Positions 1-11,043 of a stretch of DNA of 64,000 bases are shown here, in pieces; position 1 is the first letter of the stretch; each line of letters begins with the position of its first letter. This stretch comes from Aeromicrobium terrae (GTDB lineage: Bacteria > Actinomycetota > Actinomycetes > Propionibacteriales > Nocardioidaceae): contig NZ_VDUX01000001.1 of the NCBI RefSeq assembly GCF_008039565.1, forward strand, positions 248,001 to 312,000, written 5' to 3'. The notes below the pieces were generated by a model. The model made no database searches. It had not been told where the DNA came from and saw nothing but the letters and a program-made list of their open reading frames with translations. A program made the position numbers and the translations under genes.

Positions 1-389
1 GCAGGCGCGCGACAAGATCGCCGACGCCGTCGGGGTCGAAGCTCGGCGAGGCCGCGAGGTCGACGAACGCCTCGTCCAGCGAGAGCGGCTCGACCAGCTC
101 GGACTCCTCGCGCAGGCGCTCCATGACGAGCCGGCTCGCCTCGCGGTAGGCGTCGAACCGCCCGCCGAGGAACGCCGCGTGCGGGCAGCGGGCCCGCGCC
201 TCGGCCGTGCGCATGGCCGAGCGGACCCCGTGGACGCGGGCCTCGTACGACGCGGTGGCCACCACGCCGCGCGGCCCGATGCCGCCGACGATGACCGGCT
301 TGCCGCGCAGCGACGGCTTGTCGCGCTGCTCGACCGACGCGAAGAAGGCGTCGAGGTCGAGGTGCAGGATCGACGCCGTGCTCCGCATG
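1..389 (-). CDS. dinB: DNA polymerase IV (DinB), 3' part outside window
   Basis: Y-family translesion DNA polymerase. The visible 129 residues translate from ATG at 387-389 on the minus strand. They contain the first catalytic motif [11 protein letters not shown] near residues 10-20, with the Phe steric gate that excludes ribonucleotides, and the second carboxylate motif SLDEAFVD near residues 103-110. Full-length family members are about 350-420 residues, so roughly two thirds lie beyond base 1. A GAGACT hexamer (397-402, minus) ends 7 nt before the start codon, suggesting a leaderless transcript. DinB bypasses damaged template bases at the cost of fidelity. Identification is firm from the two motifs. 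Confidence 0.93.
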
Positions 390-475
390 GTCCACAGTCT
401 CTCGCGCCGTGGTGACACTCCACAGGGCGCCGCCTGGGCCTGATGCCACCGGCCTCGGCGGCCGACGGTGGACCG

Positions 476-1456
476 ATGACGACGCCCCGGTTCATCGCCC
501 ACGACATCCCCGACCTGCTGAACGCGCTGCCGACGATGTTCGGCTTCTCCCCGCACGAGTCGATCGTCGCGATCGGCACGTCCGGCGACCGGAACCGGCT
601 GGGGTTCTCCATGCGGCTGGACCTCCCGCCGCCGGCGCTGAACGCGCTCGTCACCCGGACCATGGCGAGCCACCTCGTGCGGCAGGGCGCCGAGGGGGCG
701 ATCGTCCTGGCCGTCTCGGAGCGGCCGGAGGTCGCCGGACCGCTCGTGCGGGCGGTGGAGCGCGGTCTCGGTCCCGTCCGGCCGCTGGTCGGCGCCTGGG
801 CCACCCGCGACCGCTACTGGACGACGTTCGAGGACGACGACCCCGCCGGGCACCCGTACGAGCTGTCCGGCCACCACCTGGCGATCGTGAAGGCGGTCGC
901 GGAGGGCCAGGAGATCCTGCCCGATCGCGCCGCCCTCGAGGAGCGGCTGTCGTCGGTCGGCGGGCCGCGACGGCGCTGGCTGGATCGCGCGGCGGACGTC
1001 GTGATGACCCAGGTCGCGGCCGTGGTCGCCCGGCACCCGGACGAGGACCTCGTCGCCCTCGCCGTGCGCGACGTCGGTGACGTGGTCGACCGACTCCTGC
1101 TCGGCCACGACGTCACCGACGCCGACGTGCTCCGGGTGGGTGTCTGGGCCTCCACGACGGTCGTCCGCGACCACTGGTGGGAGCAGGTCCGCCGGGACAA
1201 CGCGAAGGGCCAGCACCAGCTCTGGACGCACGTGGCGCGGCACGCCCCGGCCTCGCTGGCGCCGGCGTCGTGGTGCCTGTCGGCGTTCGCGGCCTGGCTC
1301 GCGGGCGACGGCGCGTCCGCCCTGATCGCGGCCGAGCGGGCGGAGGCGATCGACCCGGAGTACTCGATGGCCGGGCTGATCCTGGAGATCCTCGAGAACG
1401 GACTGTCGCCCGAGACCTGGTCGTGGCGCTCGCAGGCCACGGCACGGAGCCGGTGA
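476..1456 (+). CDS. DUF4192 family protein
   Basis: Conserved actinobacterial protein of unknown function, 326 residues from the chosen start. The N-terminus [20 protein letters not shown] and the following [11 protein letters not shown] segment are typical of DUF4192, which normally begins close to here. An in-frame ATG at 443 would add 11 residues; I prefer 476 because it matches the family start. There is no signal peptide and no membrane segment, so it is probably cytosolic. It is divergent from dinB and followed after 19 nt by the GCS2-type ligase. No catalytic motif is recognisable and I assign no function. Confidence 0.85.
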   Translation: MTTPRFIAHDIPDLLNALPTMFGFSPHESIVAIGTSGDRNRLGFSMRLDLPPPALNALVTRTMASHLVRQGAEGAIVLAVSERPEVAGPLVRAVERGLGPVRPLVGAWATRDRYWTTFEDDDPAGHPYELSGHHLAIVKAVAEGQEILPDRAALEERLSSVGGPRRRWLDRAADVVMTQVAAVVARHPDEDLVALAVRDVGDVVDRLLLGHDVTDADVLRVGVWASTTVVRDHWWEQVRRDNAKGQHQLWTHVARHAPASLAPASWCLSAFAAWLAGDGASALIAAERAEAIDPEYSMAGLILEILENGLSPETWSWRSQATARSR

Positions 1457-1475
1457 GGCCACTACGCTGACGGCC

Positions 1476-2954
1476 ATGGGTCAGGAGGTCGACGACCGGG
1501 ACTTCACCCGCGAGGACCGGACGCGGTACCGGGCGAAGGTGCGTCGCTGCCTGGACGTGTTCGCCCGCATGCTCAGCGACCACGACTTCTCCGTCGAGCA
1601 CCCGCAGGTCGGGGTCGAGATCGAGTTCAATCTCGTCGACGCCGCGGGGGAGCCGGCGATGAAGAACGCCGAGACCCTCGCCGCGATCGCCGACGACGGC
1701 TTCCAGACCGAGCTGGGCCTGTTCAACGTCGAGATCAACGTGCCCCCGAGCCGGGCCGCCGGTGCCGGGCTGGTCGAGCTGGAGGAGGCCGTCCGCTCGG
1801 ACCTGAACCAGGCGCAGGAGCGGGCCGCCGGCGTCGGCACCAACCTGATCATGATCGGCATCCTGCCGACGCTGCGGCCGGAGCACTTCGCCCGCGAGAC
1901 GATCTCGCCGAACCCGCGCTACCACCTGCTGTCGGAGCAGATCCTCGCCGCGCGCGGCGAGGACATCGCCATCGTCATCGACGGCGTCGACCGGCTCGAC
2001 ACCACCGCCGACACGATCATCCCGGAGGCGGCCTGCACCAGCACCCAGCTGCACCTGCAGGTGGAGCCCGACGACTTCGCGCCGATGTGGAACGCGGCGC
2101 AGGCCATCGCGGCGGTGCAGGTGGCGGTCGGCGCCAACTCGCCGTTCCTCCTCGGCCGTCAGCTCTGGCACGAGACCCGGATCCCGCTGTTCGAGCAGGC
2201 CACTGACACGCGCAGCGAGGAGCTGAAGGCGCAGGGCGTGCGCCCGCGCGTGTGGTTCGGCGAGCGCTGGATCACGTCCGTCTTCGACCTGTTCGAGGAG
2301 AACGTCCGGTACTTCCCGGCGCTGCTGCCGATCGTCGAGGACGAGGACCCGGTCGCCGAGCTCGAGGCCGGCCGGGTGCCGAGCCTCGCCGAGCTGCGGC
2401 TGCACAACGGCACCATCTACCGCTGGAACCGGCCCATCTACGACGTCTCGGACGGCCGCCCGCACCTGCGCATCGAGAACCGCCTGCTCCCGGCCGGCCC
2501 CACCGTCGTCGACACGCTGGCCAACGCCGCCCTGTTCTACGGGCTCGTCACCGTGATCGGCTCGAGCGACCGGCCGCTGTGGTCGCAGCTGTCGTTCCGG
2601 GCCGCCGAGGACAACTTCCACCAGGCCGCGCGCACCGGCATGGAGACCGACGTCTACTGGCCGGCCGTCGGCACGGTGCCGGTCCGCGAGCTCGTCCTGC
2701 GCCACCTGATGCCGATGGCCCATACCGGGCTGGAGCAGATGGGCGTCGACGCGGAGGTCCGCGACCGGCTGCTCGGCGTCATCGAGCAGCGGTGCATCAC
2801 CGGCCGGAACGGCGCCACCTGGCTGATCGAGGACTTCGAGAACCGCCTCAAGCGCCTCGGTGGTGACCGCGAGACCGCCCTGCGGGACACCACGGCGCGC
2901 TACCAGGAGCTGATGCACGCCAACGAGCCCGTGCACACCTGGCCGTCCGACTGA
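1476..2954 (+). CDS. Glutamate-cysteine ligase family (GCS2-type carboxylate-amine ligase)
   Basis: ATP-dependent carboxylate-amine ligase of the glutamine-synthetase-like GCS2 fold, 492 residues. The segment [11 protein letters not shown] near residues 48-58 carries the metal-binding glutamates of the family, and [12 protein letters not shown] near residue 330 resembles the second conserved Glu/Arg region. Actinobacteria use mycothiol rather than glutathione, so glutathione synthesis should not be assumed; the true amine substrate is unknown. A TACGCT hexamer (1463-1468) ends 7 nt before the ATG, consistent with a leaderless promoter inside the short gap after the DUF4192 gene. Family assignment is good, substrate unassigned. 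Confidence 0.8.
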   Translation: MGQEVDDRDFTREDRTRYRAKVRRCLDVFARMLSDHDFSVEHPQVGVEIEFNLVDAAGEPAMKNAETLAAIADDGFQTELGLFNVEINVPPSRAAGAGLVELEEAVRSDLNQAQERAAGVGTNLIMIGILPTLRPEHFARETISPNPRYHLLSEQILAARGEDIAIVIDGVDRLDTTADTIIPEAACTSTQLHLQVEPDDFAPMWNAAQAIAAVQVAVGANSPFLLGRQLWHETRIPLFEQATDTRSEELKAQGVRPRVWFGERWITSVFDLFEENVRYFPALLPIVEDEDPVAELEAGRVPSLAELRLHNGTIYRWNRPIYDVSDGRPHLRIENRLLPAGPTVVDTLANAALFYGLVTVIGSSDRPLWSQLSFRAAEDNFHQAARTGMETDVYWPAVGTVPVRELVLRHLMPMAHTGLEQMGVDAEVRDRLLGVIEQRCITGRNGATWLIEDFENRLKRLGGDRETALRDTTARYQELMHANEPVHTWPSD

Positions 2955-3060
2955 TGTCCAGGGTGCTGCTCCGGGACTGTGGACACGCATGGCACACTGG
3001 TCGGAGAGGTTGACCACAGGCCTCTTTGTTGCGCCCTTCGACGGATCTGTGAGGTAGCCC

Positions 3061-4632
<1,572 letters not shown>

Positions 4633-4660
4633 CGTCCCGGGCCACGCGGCACGCGTGGGT

Positions 4661-4666
4661 TAGACT
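4661..4666 (+). promoter_or_regulatory. -10 element TAGACT for the phospholipase D-like gene
   Basis: TAGACT ends 9 nt before GTG 4676. The leader would be zero to a few nucleotides long, so the gene is probably leaderless. No -35 was assigned. Confidence 0.5.
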
Positions 4667-4675
4667 GTCGCGACC

Positions 4676-6283
4676 GTGCCGTCCGTCTCGGAAGATCCGT
4701 CTGTGCACTCTCCTCGTGGCTCCCGTCGTCTCACGCGCGCCGTCGGCACCCTGCTCCTGCTCGGCAGCGTGACGCTCGCGCTCGGCACGGTGACGCCGTC
4801 GTCCGCCGAGGAGCCGACCGATCCGCCGGCCACGTCGACCCCGGACGACTCGTCCACCCTGCCGGACGCCATCGTCCCCAAGCAGGCGACCGAGCCCACC
4901 TCCGACGACACCGACGGTGGTGCGGCCCAGGTCCAGAGCGCCTACCCGCCGCCCTACGGCAACGCCCAGCCCGTCAAGGTCGAGGCCACGTTCTCCCGCC
5001 CCAGCGGCTCGTACATGAAGGCCAAGGACTTCTCGCTGCTCGACGACCTCGAGCGCCTGGTCAAGGGCAGCTACTACGACTACGAGCACGGGCAGTACTT
5101 CTCCCGCTCGGTCAACTCCACGCACAAGGTCTTCCTCTCGGTCTCGCGCATGGAGAACTCGCATCGCGTCGGCCGCCGGCTCGTCGAGGCCGCGAAGCGC
5201 GGCGTCAACGTCTACGTGATCCACGGCAAGGCGTCGCAGTCCAAGGAGTCGCGCGCCCTGGCGAAGTCGCTGACGAAGTACAAGAACGGGCACTTCCACA
5301 TCTGCGCCAAGGGCAAGAGCCTGGCCTGCCTGTCGCAGCAGAGCGCCGCGATCATGCACTCGAAGATCCTGATCGTGAACAAGACGTTCGACCGCGACAA
5401 CAACCCCGCCACGGGCGCGGTGTGGTCGGGCTCGGCCAACCTCGGCGGTCCGAGCGGTGAGTACACGTACAACAACGGCTGGACCGTCTACAACGACGAG
5501 AAGATCTACAACCAGGCACGCGAGTTCTTCGCCGACATGTACTCCGAGCGGAACATCAACAACGACTACCTGACGTACATCAAGGACCACTCGCCCAGGT
5601 ACGGGGTCTCCGGTCTGACGTCGAAGGGCTACACCGGTTCCTTCGCCGTCAACGGGATGTTCTACTCCAACCTCTCCAACACCACGTACTACCCGACGCC
5701 GATCCGGGCGACGCCCACCAACGGCAAGGACCCGGTCCTGGCGATGCTGAACCGCATCATCCCGGACGACCAGTGCCGCATCCGCGTCCAGCACAACCGG
5801 TTCAAGTACCGGCGCATCGCCGTGGCGCAGAAGCTGGTCCAGCTGGCCGACGCCGGCTGCAAGGTCGACGCGGTGAGCTTCGAGGACGACCTCAAGGTCA
5901 ACCGCATCGCCCACTGCCAGCTCTACATCCGCATCTGCCAGCCGATCCTCGACGTGTTCCGCACCGCGGACGTGCACATCGACGCGGCGTGGGCCAAGCC
6001 GCACGACAAGACCATGCTCGTCGAGGCGAAGTTCAAGGCGAACAAGCTGAACCCGGAAGAGCTGCCGCCGGGCGTCGACCCGTCGGTCTCGCCGGCGACC
6101 GCCTGGAGCGGTGGCGTGCGCCTAAAGCTCGTCCAGGCCGGCTCCGCGGCGCTCACGGCCTCCAACCTCATCGCGAGCGACGAGATCACCACCGAGTCCA
6201 CCAACCCTGAGCTGTACGAGCAGTACCTCGAGCACTGGCGCGCGATCAACGTGACGCCGAAGTTCCACCCGTACCCGTACTGA
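4676..6283 (+). CDS. Secreted phospholipase D-like protein with degenerate HKD motifs
   Basis: Exported 535-residue protein of the phospholipase D superfamily. A basic n-region is followed by a hydrophobic segment (about residues 21-43) and an Ala-containing cleavage site before the mature EEPTDPP region. The first half-site is IMHSKILIVN with GSANLGG downstream: His and Lys are present, but the expected Asp is Asn. The second is HDKTMLVE, followed by SNLIASDEIT. These HxKx4(D/N/E) half-sites are what the superfamily uses for phosphodiester transfer. The substrate (phospholipid, nucleic acid or a wall polymer) cannot be told from sequence. The gene is flanked by the sigma factor and, downstream, a strong bidirectional terminator. 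Confidence 0.82.
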   Translation: MPSVSEDPSVHSPRGSRRLTRAVGTLLLLGSVTLALGTVTPSSAEEPTDPPATSTPDDSSTLPDAIVPKQATEPTSDDTDGGAAQVQSAYPPPYGNAQPVKVEATFSRPSGSYMKAKDFSLLDDLERLVKGSYYDYEHGQYFSRSVNSTHKVFLSVSRMENSHRVGRRLVEAAKRGVNVYVIHGKASQSKESRALAKSLTKYKNGHFHICAKGKSLACLSQQSAAIMHSKILIVNKTFDRDNNPATGAVWSGSANLGGPSGEYTYNNGWTVYNDEKIYNQAREFFADMYSERNINNDYLTYIKDHSPRYGVSGLTSKGYTGSFAVNGMFYSNLSNTTYYPTPIRATPTNGKDPVLAMLNRIIPDDQCRIRVQHNRFKYRRIAVAQKLVQLADAGCKVDAVSFEDDLKVNRIAHCQLYIRICQPILDVFRTADVHIDAAWAKPHDKTMLVEAKFKANKLNPEELPPGVDPSVSPATAWSGGVRLKLVQAGSAALTASNLIASDEITTESTNPELYEQYLEHWRAINVTPKFHPYPY

Positions 6284-6293
6284 GCAGACACAG

Positions 6294-6323
6294 GAGCGCC
6301 CCGTCCGTGCGGACGGGGCGCTC
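6294..6323. terminator. Bidirectional hairpin terminator
   Basis: A perfect 13-bp G+C-rich stem (arms 6294-6306 and 6311-6323) with a GTGC loop lies between the convergent phospholipase D-like gene and the DUF7455 gene. There is no clear U-tract, which is usual in high-GC actinobacteria. Confidence 0.85.
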
Positions 6324-6343
6324 GCTCGTGTTCGGGGGAGGTG

Positions 6344-6571
6344 TCAGATCTCGTCGTCGGGCGCGATGGCCGGCGTCTCGGCGAGACGACCGGTCTCGTC
6401 GTGGATGCTGATCGCCACCTCGCGAAGCTTGTCCTCGTGCTCGCGGGCGTGGTGAGCGCAGAACAGCAGCTCGGCGCCGCCGGCGAGCTCGACCCTCACA
6501 TAGGCCTGAGCGCCGCATCGATCGCAGCGATCCGTCGCTGACAGACCCGAGAGCTCTGCAAGTGCCGTCAC
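6344..6571 (-). CDS. DUF7455 family small zinc-finger-like protein
   Basis: Small conserved actinobacterial protein, 75 residues from GTG 6571. The core SATDRCDRCGAQAYVRVEL followed by LFCAHHAREHEDKL gives a CxxC plus CxHH arrangement that could hold zinc. The chosen GTG has GAGGT four bases upstream and gives the usual family length and N-terminus. A longer in-frame version starts at ATG 6661 behind AGGGAG and would add 30 residues containing five extra cysteines (CGEC, CCSWC). It shares a terminator with the convergent gene. Function unknown; often found beside topoisomerase or sigma factor genes in this group. Confidence 0.8.
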   Translation of the reverse strand: MTALAELSGLSATDRCDRCGAQAYVRVELAGGAELLFCAHHAREHEDKLREVAISIHDETGRLAETPAIAPDDEI

Positions 6572-6741
6572 GATGACCTCATTTCTGAACGGACGTTGAC
6601 ACCAGGAACAACATCCAACCACGGGCTCGCATTCCCCGCAGACGTTGGTGACATACGTCATGGATACTCCCTGACGGGGCCAAACCGCGGCAGCCACACC
6701 GACGTGTCGCGTGTCGTCGATGGGGCGTCGGACGCCGCGGA

Positions 6742-6747
6742 TATCCT
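6742..6747 (+). promoter_or_regulatory. -10 element TATCCT for parE
   Basis: TATCCT ends 6 nt before GTG 6754, which supports both that start codon and leaderless transcription. Confidence 0.55.
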
Positions 6748-6753
6748 CGTGAG

Positions 6754-8808
6754 GTGTCCACCTATGACGCTCGCAACCTGCTCGTCCTCGAGGGTCTGGA
6801 GGCCGTCCGCAAGCGTCCGGGGATGTACATCGGGTCCACCGACACCCGGGGGCTGATGCACTGCCTCTGGGAGATCATCGACAACGCCGTCGACGAGGCC
6901 CTGGCCGGCTTCTGCGAGCACATCCTCGTCGTGCTGCGCCCCGACGGCTCGGTCGAGGTCACCGACGACGGCCGCGGCATCCCGGTCGACACCGAGGTCA
7001 AGACCGGCCTGTCCGGCGTCGAGGTCGTGTTCACCAAGCTCCACGCCGGCGGCAAGTTCGGCGGCGGCTCGTACGTGGCCACCGGCGGCCTGCACGGCGT
7101 CGGCGCGTCCGTCGTCAACGCGTTGTCGTCGCGGCTGGACGTCGAGGTCGACAAGGACGGCGCCACGTGGGCCATGTCGTTCCAGCGCGGCACGCCGGGC
7201 GTGTTCGACGGCGACGGCCCGGACGCGTCGTTCACCGCCGACAACACCCTGCACAAGCGCGGCAAGGTGAAGAAGGGCGTCTCGGGCACCCGCATCCGCT
7301 ACTGGTCCGACCCGCAGATCTTCATCAAGGGAGCCACCTTCGCCTTCGACGAGCTGCTCACGCGAGCCCGCCAGACGTCGTTCCTGGTGCCGGGCCTCGA
7401 GATCGTCATCCGCGACGAGCGGGGCGACGAGCCCACGGAGGAGAAGTTCCGCCACGACGGCGGCATCACCGAGTTCTGCGACCACCTCGCCGCCGACGAG
7501 CCGGTCACCGACGTCCTCCGCCTGCAGGGCGACGAGAAGTTCACCGAGACCGTCCCGCTGCTCGACGACAAGGGGCACATGACCCCGCAGGAGGTCGAGC
7601 GCGACCTCGGCATAGACATCGCGCTCCGCTGGGGCACGGGCTACGACACCGAGGTGAAGTCGTTCGTCAACATCATCGCGACGCCCAAGGGCGGCACCCA
7701 CGTGCAGGGCTTCGAGCGCGCGGTCACCAAGACGTTCAACGAGGTGCTCCGCGCCTCCCGGCAGCTCAAGCAGGCCGACGAGGACGTCATCAAGGACGAC
7801 GTCCTCGAGGGCATGACCGCCGTGGTCACCGTGCGCCTGGCCGAGCCGCAGTTCGAGGGGCAGACCAAGGAGGTGCTGGGCACGCCGCCGGTCACCCGCC
7901 TGGTCAACAAGGTGGTGGCGCGCGAGCTCAAGGCGTTCCTGACGTCCACCAAGACGGCGCACCGGGCCAAGGCCAAGCAGGTCATGGAGAAGGTCGTCAA
8001 CGCCTCACGGGTGCGCATCCAGGCCCGCACGCAGCGCGACACCCAGCGGCGCAAGAACGCGCTGGAGTCCAGCGCCCTGCCGGCCAAGCTCGCCGACTGC
8101 CGCTCGTCCGACGTCGAGCGCAGCGAGCTGTTCATCGTCGAGGGCGACTCCGCGCTCGGCACGGCCAAGTCGGCCCGCGACTCGGAGTTCCAGGCGCTGC
8201 TGCCCATCCGCGGCAAGATCCTCAATGTCCAGAAGGCCAGCATCGGCGACATGCTGAAGAACGCCGAGTGCTCGTCGATCATCCAGGTGGTCGGAGCCGG
8301 GTCGGGCCGCACGTTCGACCTCGACACGGCGCGATACGGCCGGATCATCTTCATGGCCGACGCCGACTCCGACGGTGCCCACATCCGCTGCCTGCTGGCC
8401 ACGCTGTTCTTCCGCTACATGCGGCCGCTGGTGGAGGAGGGCCGGGTCTTCACGGCCGTCCCGCCGCTGCACCGCATCGAGCTCACCAACCCCAAGAAGG
8501 GGCAAGAGAAGTACGTGTACACGTACTCCGACCCCGAGCTCCAGCGCACGCTCGCGGACCTGAAGCGGCGCAACATCCGCTGGAAGGACCCCATCCAGCG
8601 CTACAAGGGGCTGGGGGAGATGGACGCCGGCCAGCTGGCCGAGACCACCATGGACCCGCGCCACCGCACGCTGCGCCGCCTCACGGTCGACGACGCCGAA
8701 GAGGCCGCTGAGGTCTTCGAGCTGCTCATGGGCAACGACGTGCCGCCGCGCAAGGAGTTCATCGTGCAGAGCGCGTACGACGTCAGCGTCGAGCAGATCG
8801 ACGCCTAG
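6754..8808 (+). CDS. parE: Type IIA topoisomerase subunit B (ParE-like)
   Basis: ATPase/TOPRIM subunit of a type IIA topoisomerase, 684 residues. The GHKL ATPase region opens with EGLEAVRKRPGMYIG (about residue 14) and includes the glycine-rich lid HGVGASVVNA. TOPRIM motifs are EGDSALG (about residue 463) and DADSDGAH (about 534), followed by the tail KRYKGLGEM-type segment seen here as YKGLGEMDAGQL. The partner subunit lies on the other strand at 11744-14218. Because that subunit lacks a canonical GyrA box, I infer topoisomerase IV (decatenation) rather than gyrase. Its stop codon overlaps that of the convergent carbonic anhydrase within a shared CTAG. Confidence 0.92.
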   Translation: MSTYDARNLLVLEGLEAVRKRPGMYIGSTDTRGLMHCLWEIIDNAVDEALAGFCEHILVVLRPDGSVEVTDDGRGIPVDTEVKTGLSGVEVVFTKLHAGGKFGGGSYVATGGLHGVGASVVNALSSRLDVEVDKDGATWAMSFQRGTPGVFDGDGPDASFTADNTLHKRGKVKKGVSGTRIRYWSDPQIFIKGATFAFDELLTRARQTSFLVPGLEIVIRDERGDEPTEEKFRHDGGITEFCDHLAADEPVTDVLRLQGDEKFTETVPLLDDKGHMTPQEVERDLGIDIALRWGTGYDTEVKSFVNIIATPKGGTHVQGFERAVTKTFNEVLRASRQLKQADEDVIKDDVLEGMTAVVTVRLAEPQFEGQTKEVLGTPPVTRLVNKVVARELKAFLTSTKTAHRAKAKQVMEKVVNASRVRIQARTQRDTQRRKNALESSALPAKLADCRSSDVERSELFIVEGDSALGTAKSARDSEFQALLPIRGKILNVQKASIGDMLKNAECSSIIQVVGAGSGRTFDLDTARYGRIIFMADADSDGAHIRCLLATLFFRYMRPLVEEGRVFTAVPPLHRIELTNPKKGQEKYVYTYSDPELQRTLADLKRRNIRWKDPIQRYKGLGEMDAGQLAETTMDPRHRTLRRLTVDDAEEAAEVFELLMGNDVPPRKEFIVQSAYDVSVEQIDA

Positions 8809-9299
8809 ACCACCTGGTTCAGCAGGCCCGTGTCGACGTCGTAGAGGAAGCCGCCCACGAGCACGTCGCTCGGCACCAGCGGGTGCGACTCGACCTTCTT
8901 CACGTCGGCCCGGATCGTCTTCTCCTGGTCCTCGATGACGCCGAGCGACATCCACGAGGCGTCGGAGCCGGCGCGGGCACCGATCTGGGCGCGCAGCTCG
9001 TCCTCGGACGAGGACGCCATCGCGCAGCGGGTGTGCTCGATGACGAGGATCCGCTCGACCTTGAGCATGTGCACGGCCACCACGAGGGCCACGAGCGCCT
9101 GGTCGGTGACGCGGCCGCCCGGGTTGCGGAGGATCTTGGCGTCGCCCGGTTTGAGGCCGAGCATGCCGAGCGGGTCGATGCGCGAGTCCATGCAGGTCAC
9201 CACGGCGACGCCGGCGTGGGCGACACCGTCGAATCCCGAGAGGCCGAAGTCCTCGGCGAACGTGCGGTTGGCGGCGATCAGGTCCTCGAAGTCGGGCAT
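8805..9299 (-). CDS. Beta-class carbonic anhydrase
   Basis: Interconverts CO2 and bicarbonate; cytosolic, 164 residues. The zinc ligands of the beta class are visible: CMDSR (Cys and the Asp/Arg dyad, about residue 36) and HTRC (His and Cys, about residues 89-92). LRNPGGRVTD fits the conserved region between them. It is short for the class but resembles the compact actinobacterial type. TAATCT (minus, 9306-9311) ends 6 nt before the ATG, so it is probably leaderless. It converges on parE with overlapping stop codons and lies downstream of the P55-like transporter with a 9-nt gap. Confidence 0.92.
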   Translation of the reverse strand: MPDFEDLIAANRTFAEDFGLSGFDGVAHAGVAVVTCMDSRIDPLGMLGLKPGDAKILRNPGGRVTDQALVALVVAVHMLKVERILVIEHTRCAMASSSEDELRAQIGARAGSDASWMSLGVIEDQEKTIRADVKKVESHPLVPSDVLVGGFLYDVDTGLLNQVV

Positions 9300-9305
9300 G
9301 GCCCG

Positions 9306-9311
9306 AGATTA
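9306..9311 (-). promoter_or_regulatory. -10 element TAATCT for carbonic anhydrase
   Basis: TAATCT on the minus strand with exactly 6 nt to the ATG at 9299. It lies at the 3' end of the upstream transporter gene, so the anhydrase can be expressed separately. Confidence 0.5.
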
Positions 9312-11039
9312 TCGCTCGGCCGTGAGGCTCGCCGCGCGAGTACCGCGGAGCAGCCACGCGGCCAGCACGGCGGCGACGACGGCGCAGACGGCGGCACCCA
9401 CGAAGACGGCGTGCAGCTGCGTGATGCCGGCGTCGCGCACCGCGTCCTTGTACGCGTCGCACAGGCTCGCCGAGCCGCACAGCTGCTCGGCCGGTGGGAT
9501 GTCCGCGGAGGCGTCGTAGAAGGCGCGCAGGCCGATGGTGGTGAGGGCCGAGACGCCGAGCAGCATGCCGATCATGCGGGCGACGATGAGCAGCGCGCTG
9601 GCGACGCCGTGGACGGCATCTGTGGTGTGCTCGAGCAGCACGGCGTTGACCGGGGCGATGGCCAGCCCGAACCCGAGGCCGGCGACGACGAGCGAGATCG
9701 TCTCGCTGCCGTGCTTGAGCGACTCCGCGTCCCACGTGGCCATGTGGGCGAACGCCGAGGCGCTGAGCAGCATGGCCACTGCGGTGAGGACGTGCGCCGG
9801 GACGCGCCGGAGCAGCCACCCGCCGAGCACCGCGCCGACGGGCAGGGCGATGAGGAAGCGGAGCAGGACGAGGGCGGCGTCGAGCTGGGAGTCGCGATAG
9901 ACCGTGAGCCGGGCGAAGAACGGGATGTCGACCAGCGCCGCGATCAGCGCCGAGCCCACGAAGAACGACACCACGAGCGCACCCCAGGCCGGCCGGGAGC
10001 CGAGGGCCCCGCGGGGGACGAGAGGGTTGGGCGCCGTGCGCTGCCGCCACCAGAAGCCGGCGAACGTGACGACGGCGAGGGGCAGCAGGAACGCGGCCTT
10101 GGGGGAGACGGCGGCGCTCTCCGGCTCGGCGGAGGCGAAGGTCACGATCACCGCCCCGAGACCCACGGCGAGGAGCAACGCGCCGCCGACGTCGGTCTGG
10201 GCCGGGACGCTTGACCAGCCGCGCCAGTCGACCAGCGGCCGTCGCGCCGTGGCGAGCCGGGCGAGGAACAGCACCAGGAGTCCGTAGGTGGTGAGGGCGA
10301 CCGGCGTCAGCCACCGGGAGTCGCCGGTGACCGGCAGGAACGCCAGACCGCTGGTGACGCCCTCGACGAGACGCTGCGGCTCCAGCATCACGAGCGTCAG
10401 GCCGGTCAGGGTGAGGACGCCGAGCACGGCGCCGAGGACGTCGAACCGGCCCGGCCGGGCCGGTGTCGCCGGAGCCTCCTCACGGAGCCGCACCATGGCG
10501 GCGGCGAGCACGAGGCCGACGGCACAGTTCAGCCAGAAGATGTCGCGCCAGGAGCCGAACGACAGCACGACCGCGCCGTACAGCGGGCCGAGGACGCTGC
10601 CGAGCTCCTGCACCGCGCCCACGACGCCCAGCGGGAACCCGCGCTTCGGCGGTGGCCACAGGTCGGCGACCAGGGCCAGGGTCGGCGGGATCAGCCCACC
10701 GCCGCCGATGCCCTGCACCAGCCGCCCGGTGACGATCGTCGGGAGGTCGTACGCGGCCGCGGTGACCACCGACCCGATCGCGAACACGACCAGGCAGCCG
10801 AGGAGCACCGGCACGCGCCCGCGCAGGTCCGAGATCCGACCGATCAGCGGGAGGACGCCCACGTAGCCGAGCAGGAACCCGGACACGATCGGGGCCGCGC
10901 GCTGGATCTCATCGACGTCGAGCCCGACCGTGCTCATCATGTCGGGCAGCGCGAGCACCACGACGTACGTGTCGGCTGCCGCGAAGGCGATGGCGACGGC
11001 GGCCAGACCCAACAGAGCCTGGGATGCCTTCGGGATCAT
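9309..11039 (-). CDS. DHA2-type MFS transporter, P55 (Rv1410c)-like
   Basis: Fourteen-helix major facilitator of the DHA2 class, 576 residues. It carries an acidic residue in helix 1 (AADTYVVVLALPDMM), motif A GRISDLRGRVPVLLG and motif C VQELGSVLGPLYGA, where a Glu precedes the motif as in mycobacterial P55. It starts only 4 nt after an LprG-like lipoprotein gene, the same order as lprG-Rv1410c in M. tuberculosis. That pair exports triacylglycerides and lipoglycan-related lipids and also gives drug tolerance. I infer a lipid export role here; annotation as a generic EmrB/QacA multidrug pump is the alternative. Confidence 0.85.
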   Translation of the reverse strand: MIPKASQALLGLAAVAIAFAAADTYVVVLALPDMMSTVGLDVDEIQRAAPIVSGFLLGYVGVLPLIGRISDLRGRVPVLLGCLVVFAIGSVVTAAAYDLPTIVTGRLVQGIGGGGLIPPTLALVADLWPPPKRGFPLGVVGAVQELGSVLGPLYGAVVLSFGSWRDIFWLNCAVGLVLAAAMVRLREEAPATPARPGRFDVLGAVLGVLTLTGLTLVMLEPQRLVEGVTSGLAFLPVTGDSRWLTPVALTTYGLLVLFLARLATARRPLVDWRGWSSVPAQTDVGGALLLAVGLGAVIVTFASAEPESAAVSPKAAFLLPLAVVTFAGFWWRQRTAPNPLVPRGALGSRPAWGALVVSFFVGSALIAALVDIPFFARLTVYRDSQLDAALVLLRFLIALPVGAVLGGWLLRRVPAHVLTAVAMLLSASAFAHMATWDAESLKHGSETISLVVAGLGFGLAIAPVNAVLLEHTTDAVHGVASALLIVARMIGMLLGVSALTTIGLRAFYDASADIPPAEQLCGSASLCDAYKDAVRDAGITQLHAVFVGAAVCAVVAAVLAAWLLRGTRAASLTAER

Positions 11040-11043
11040 GGAG

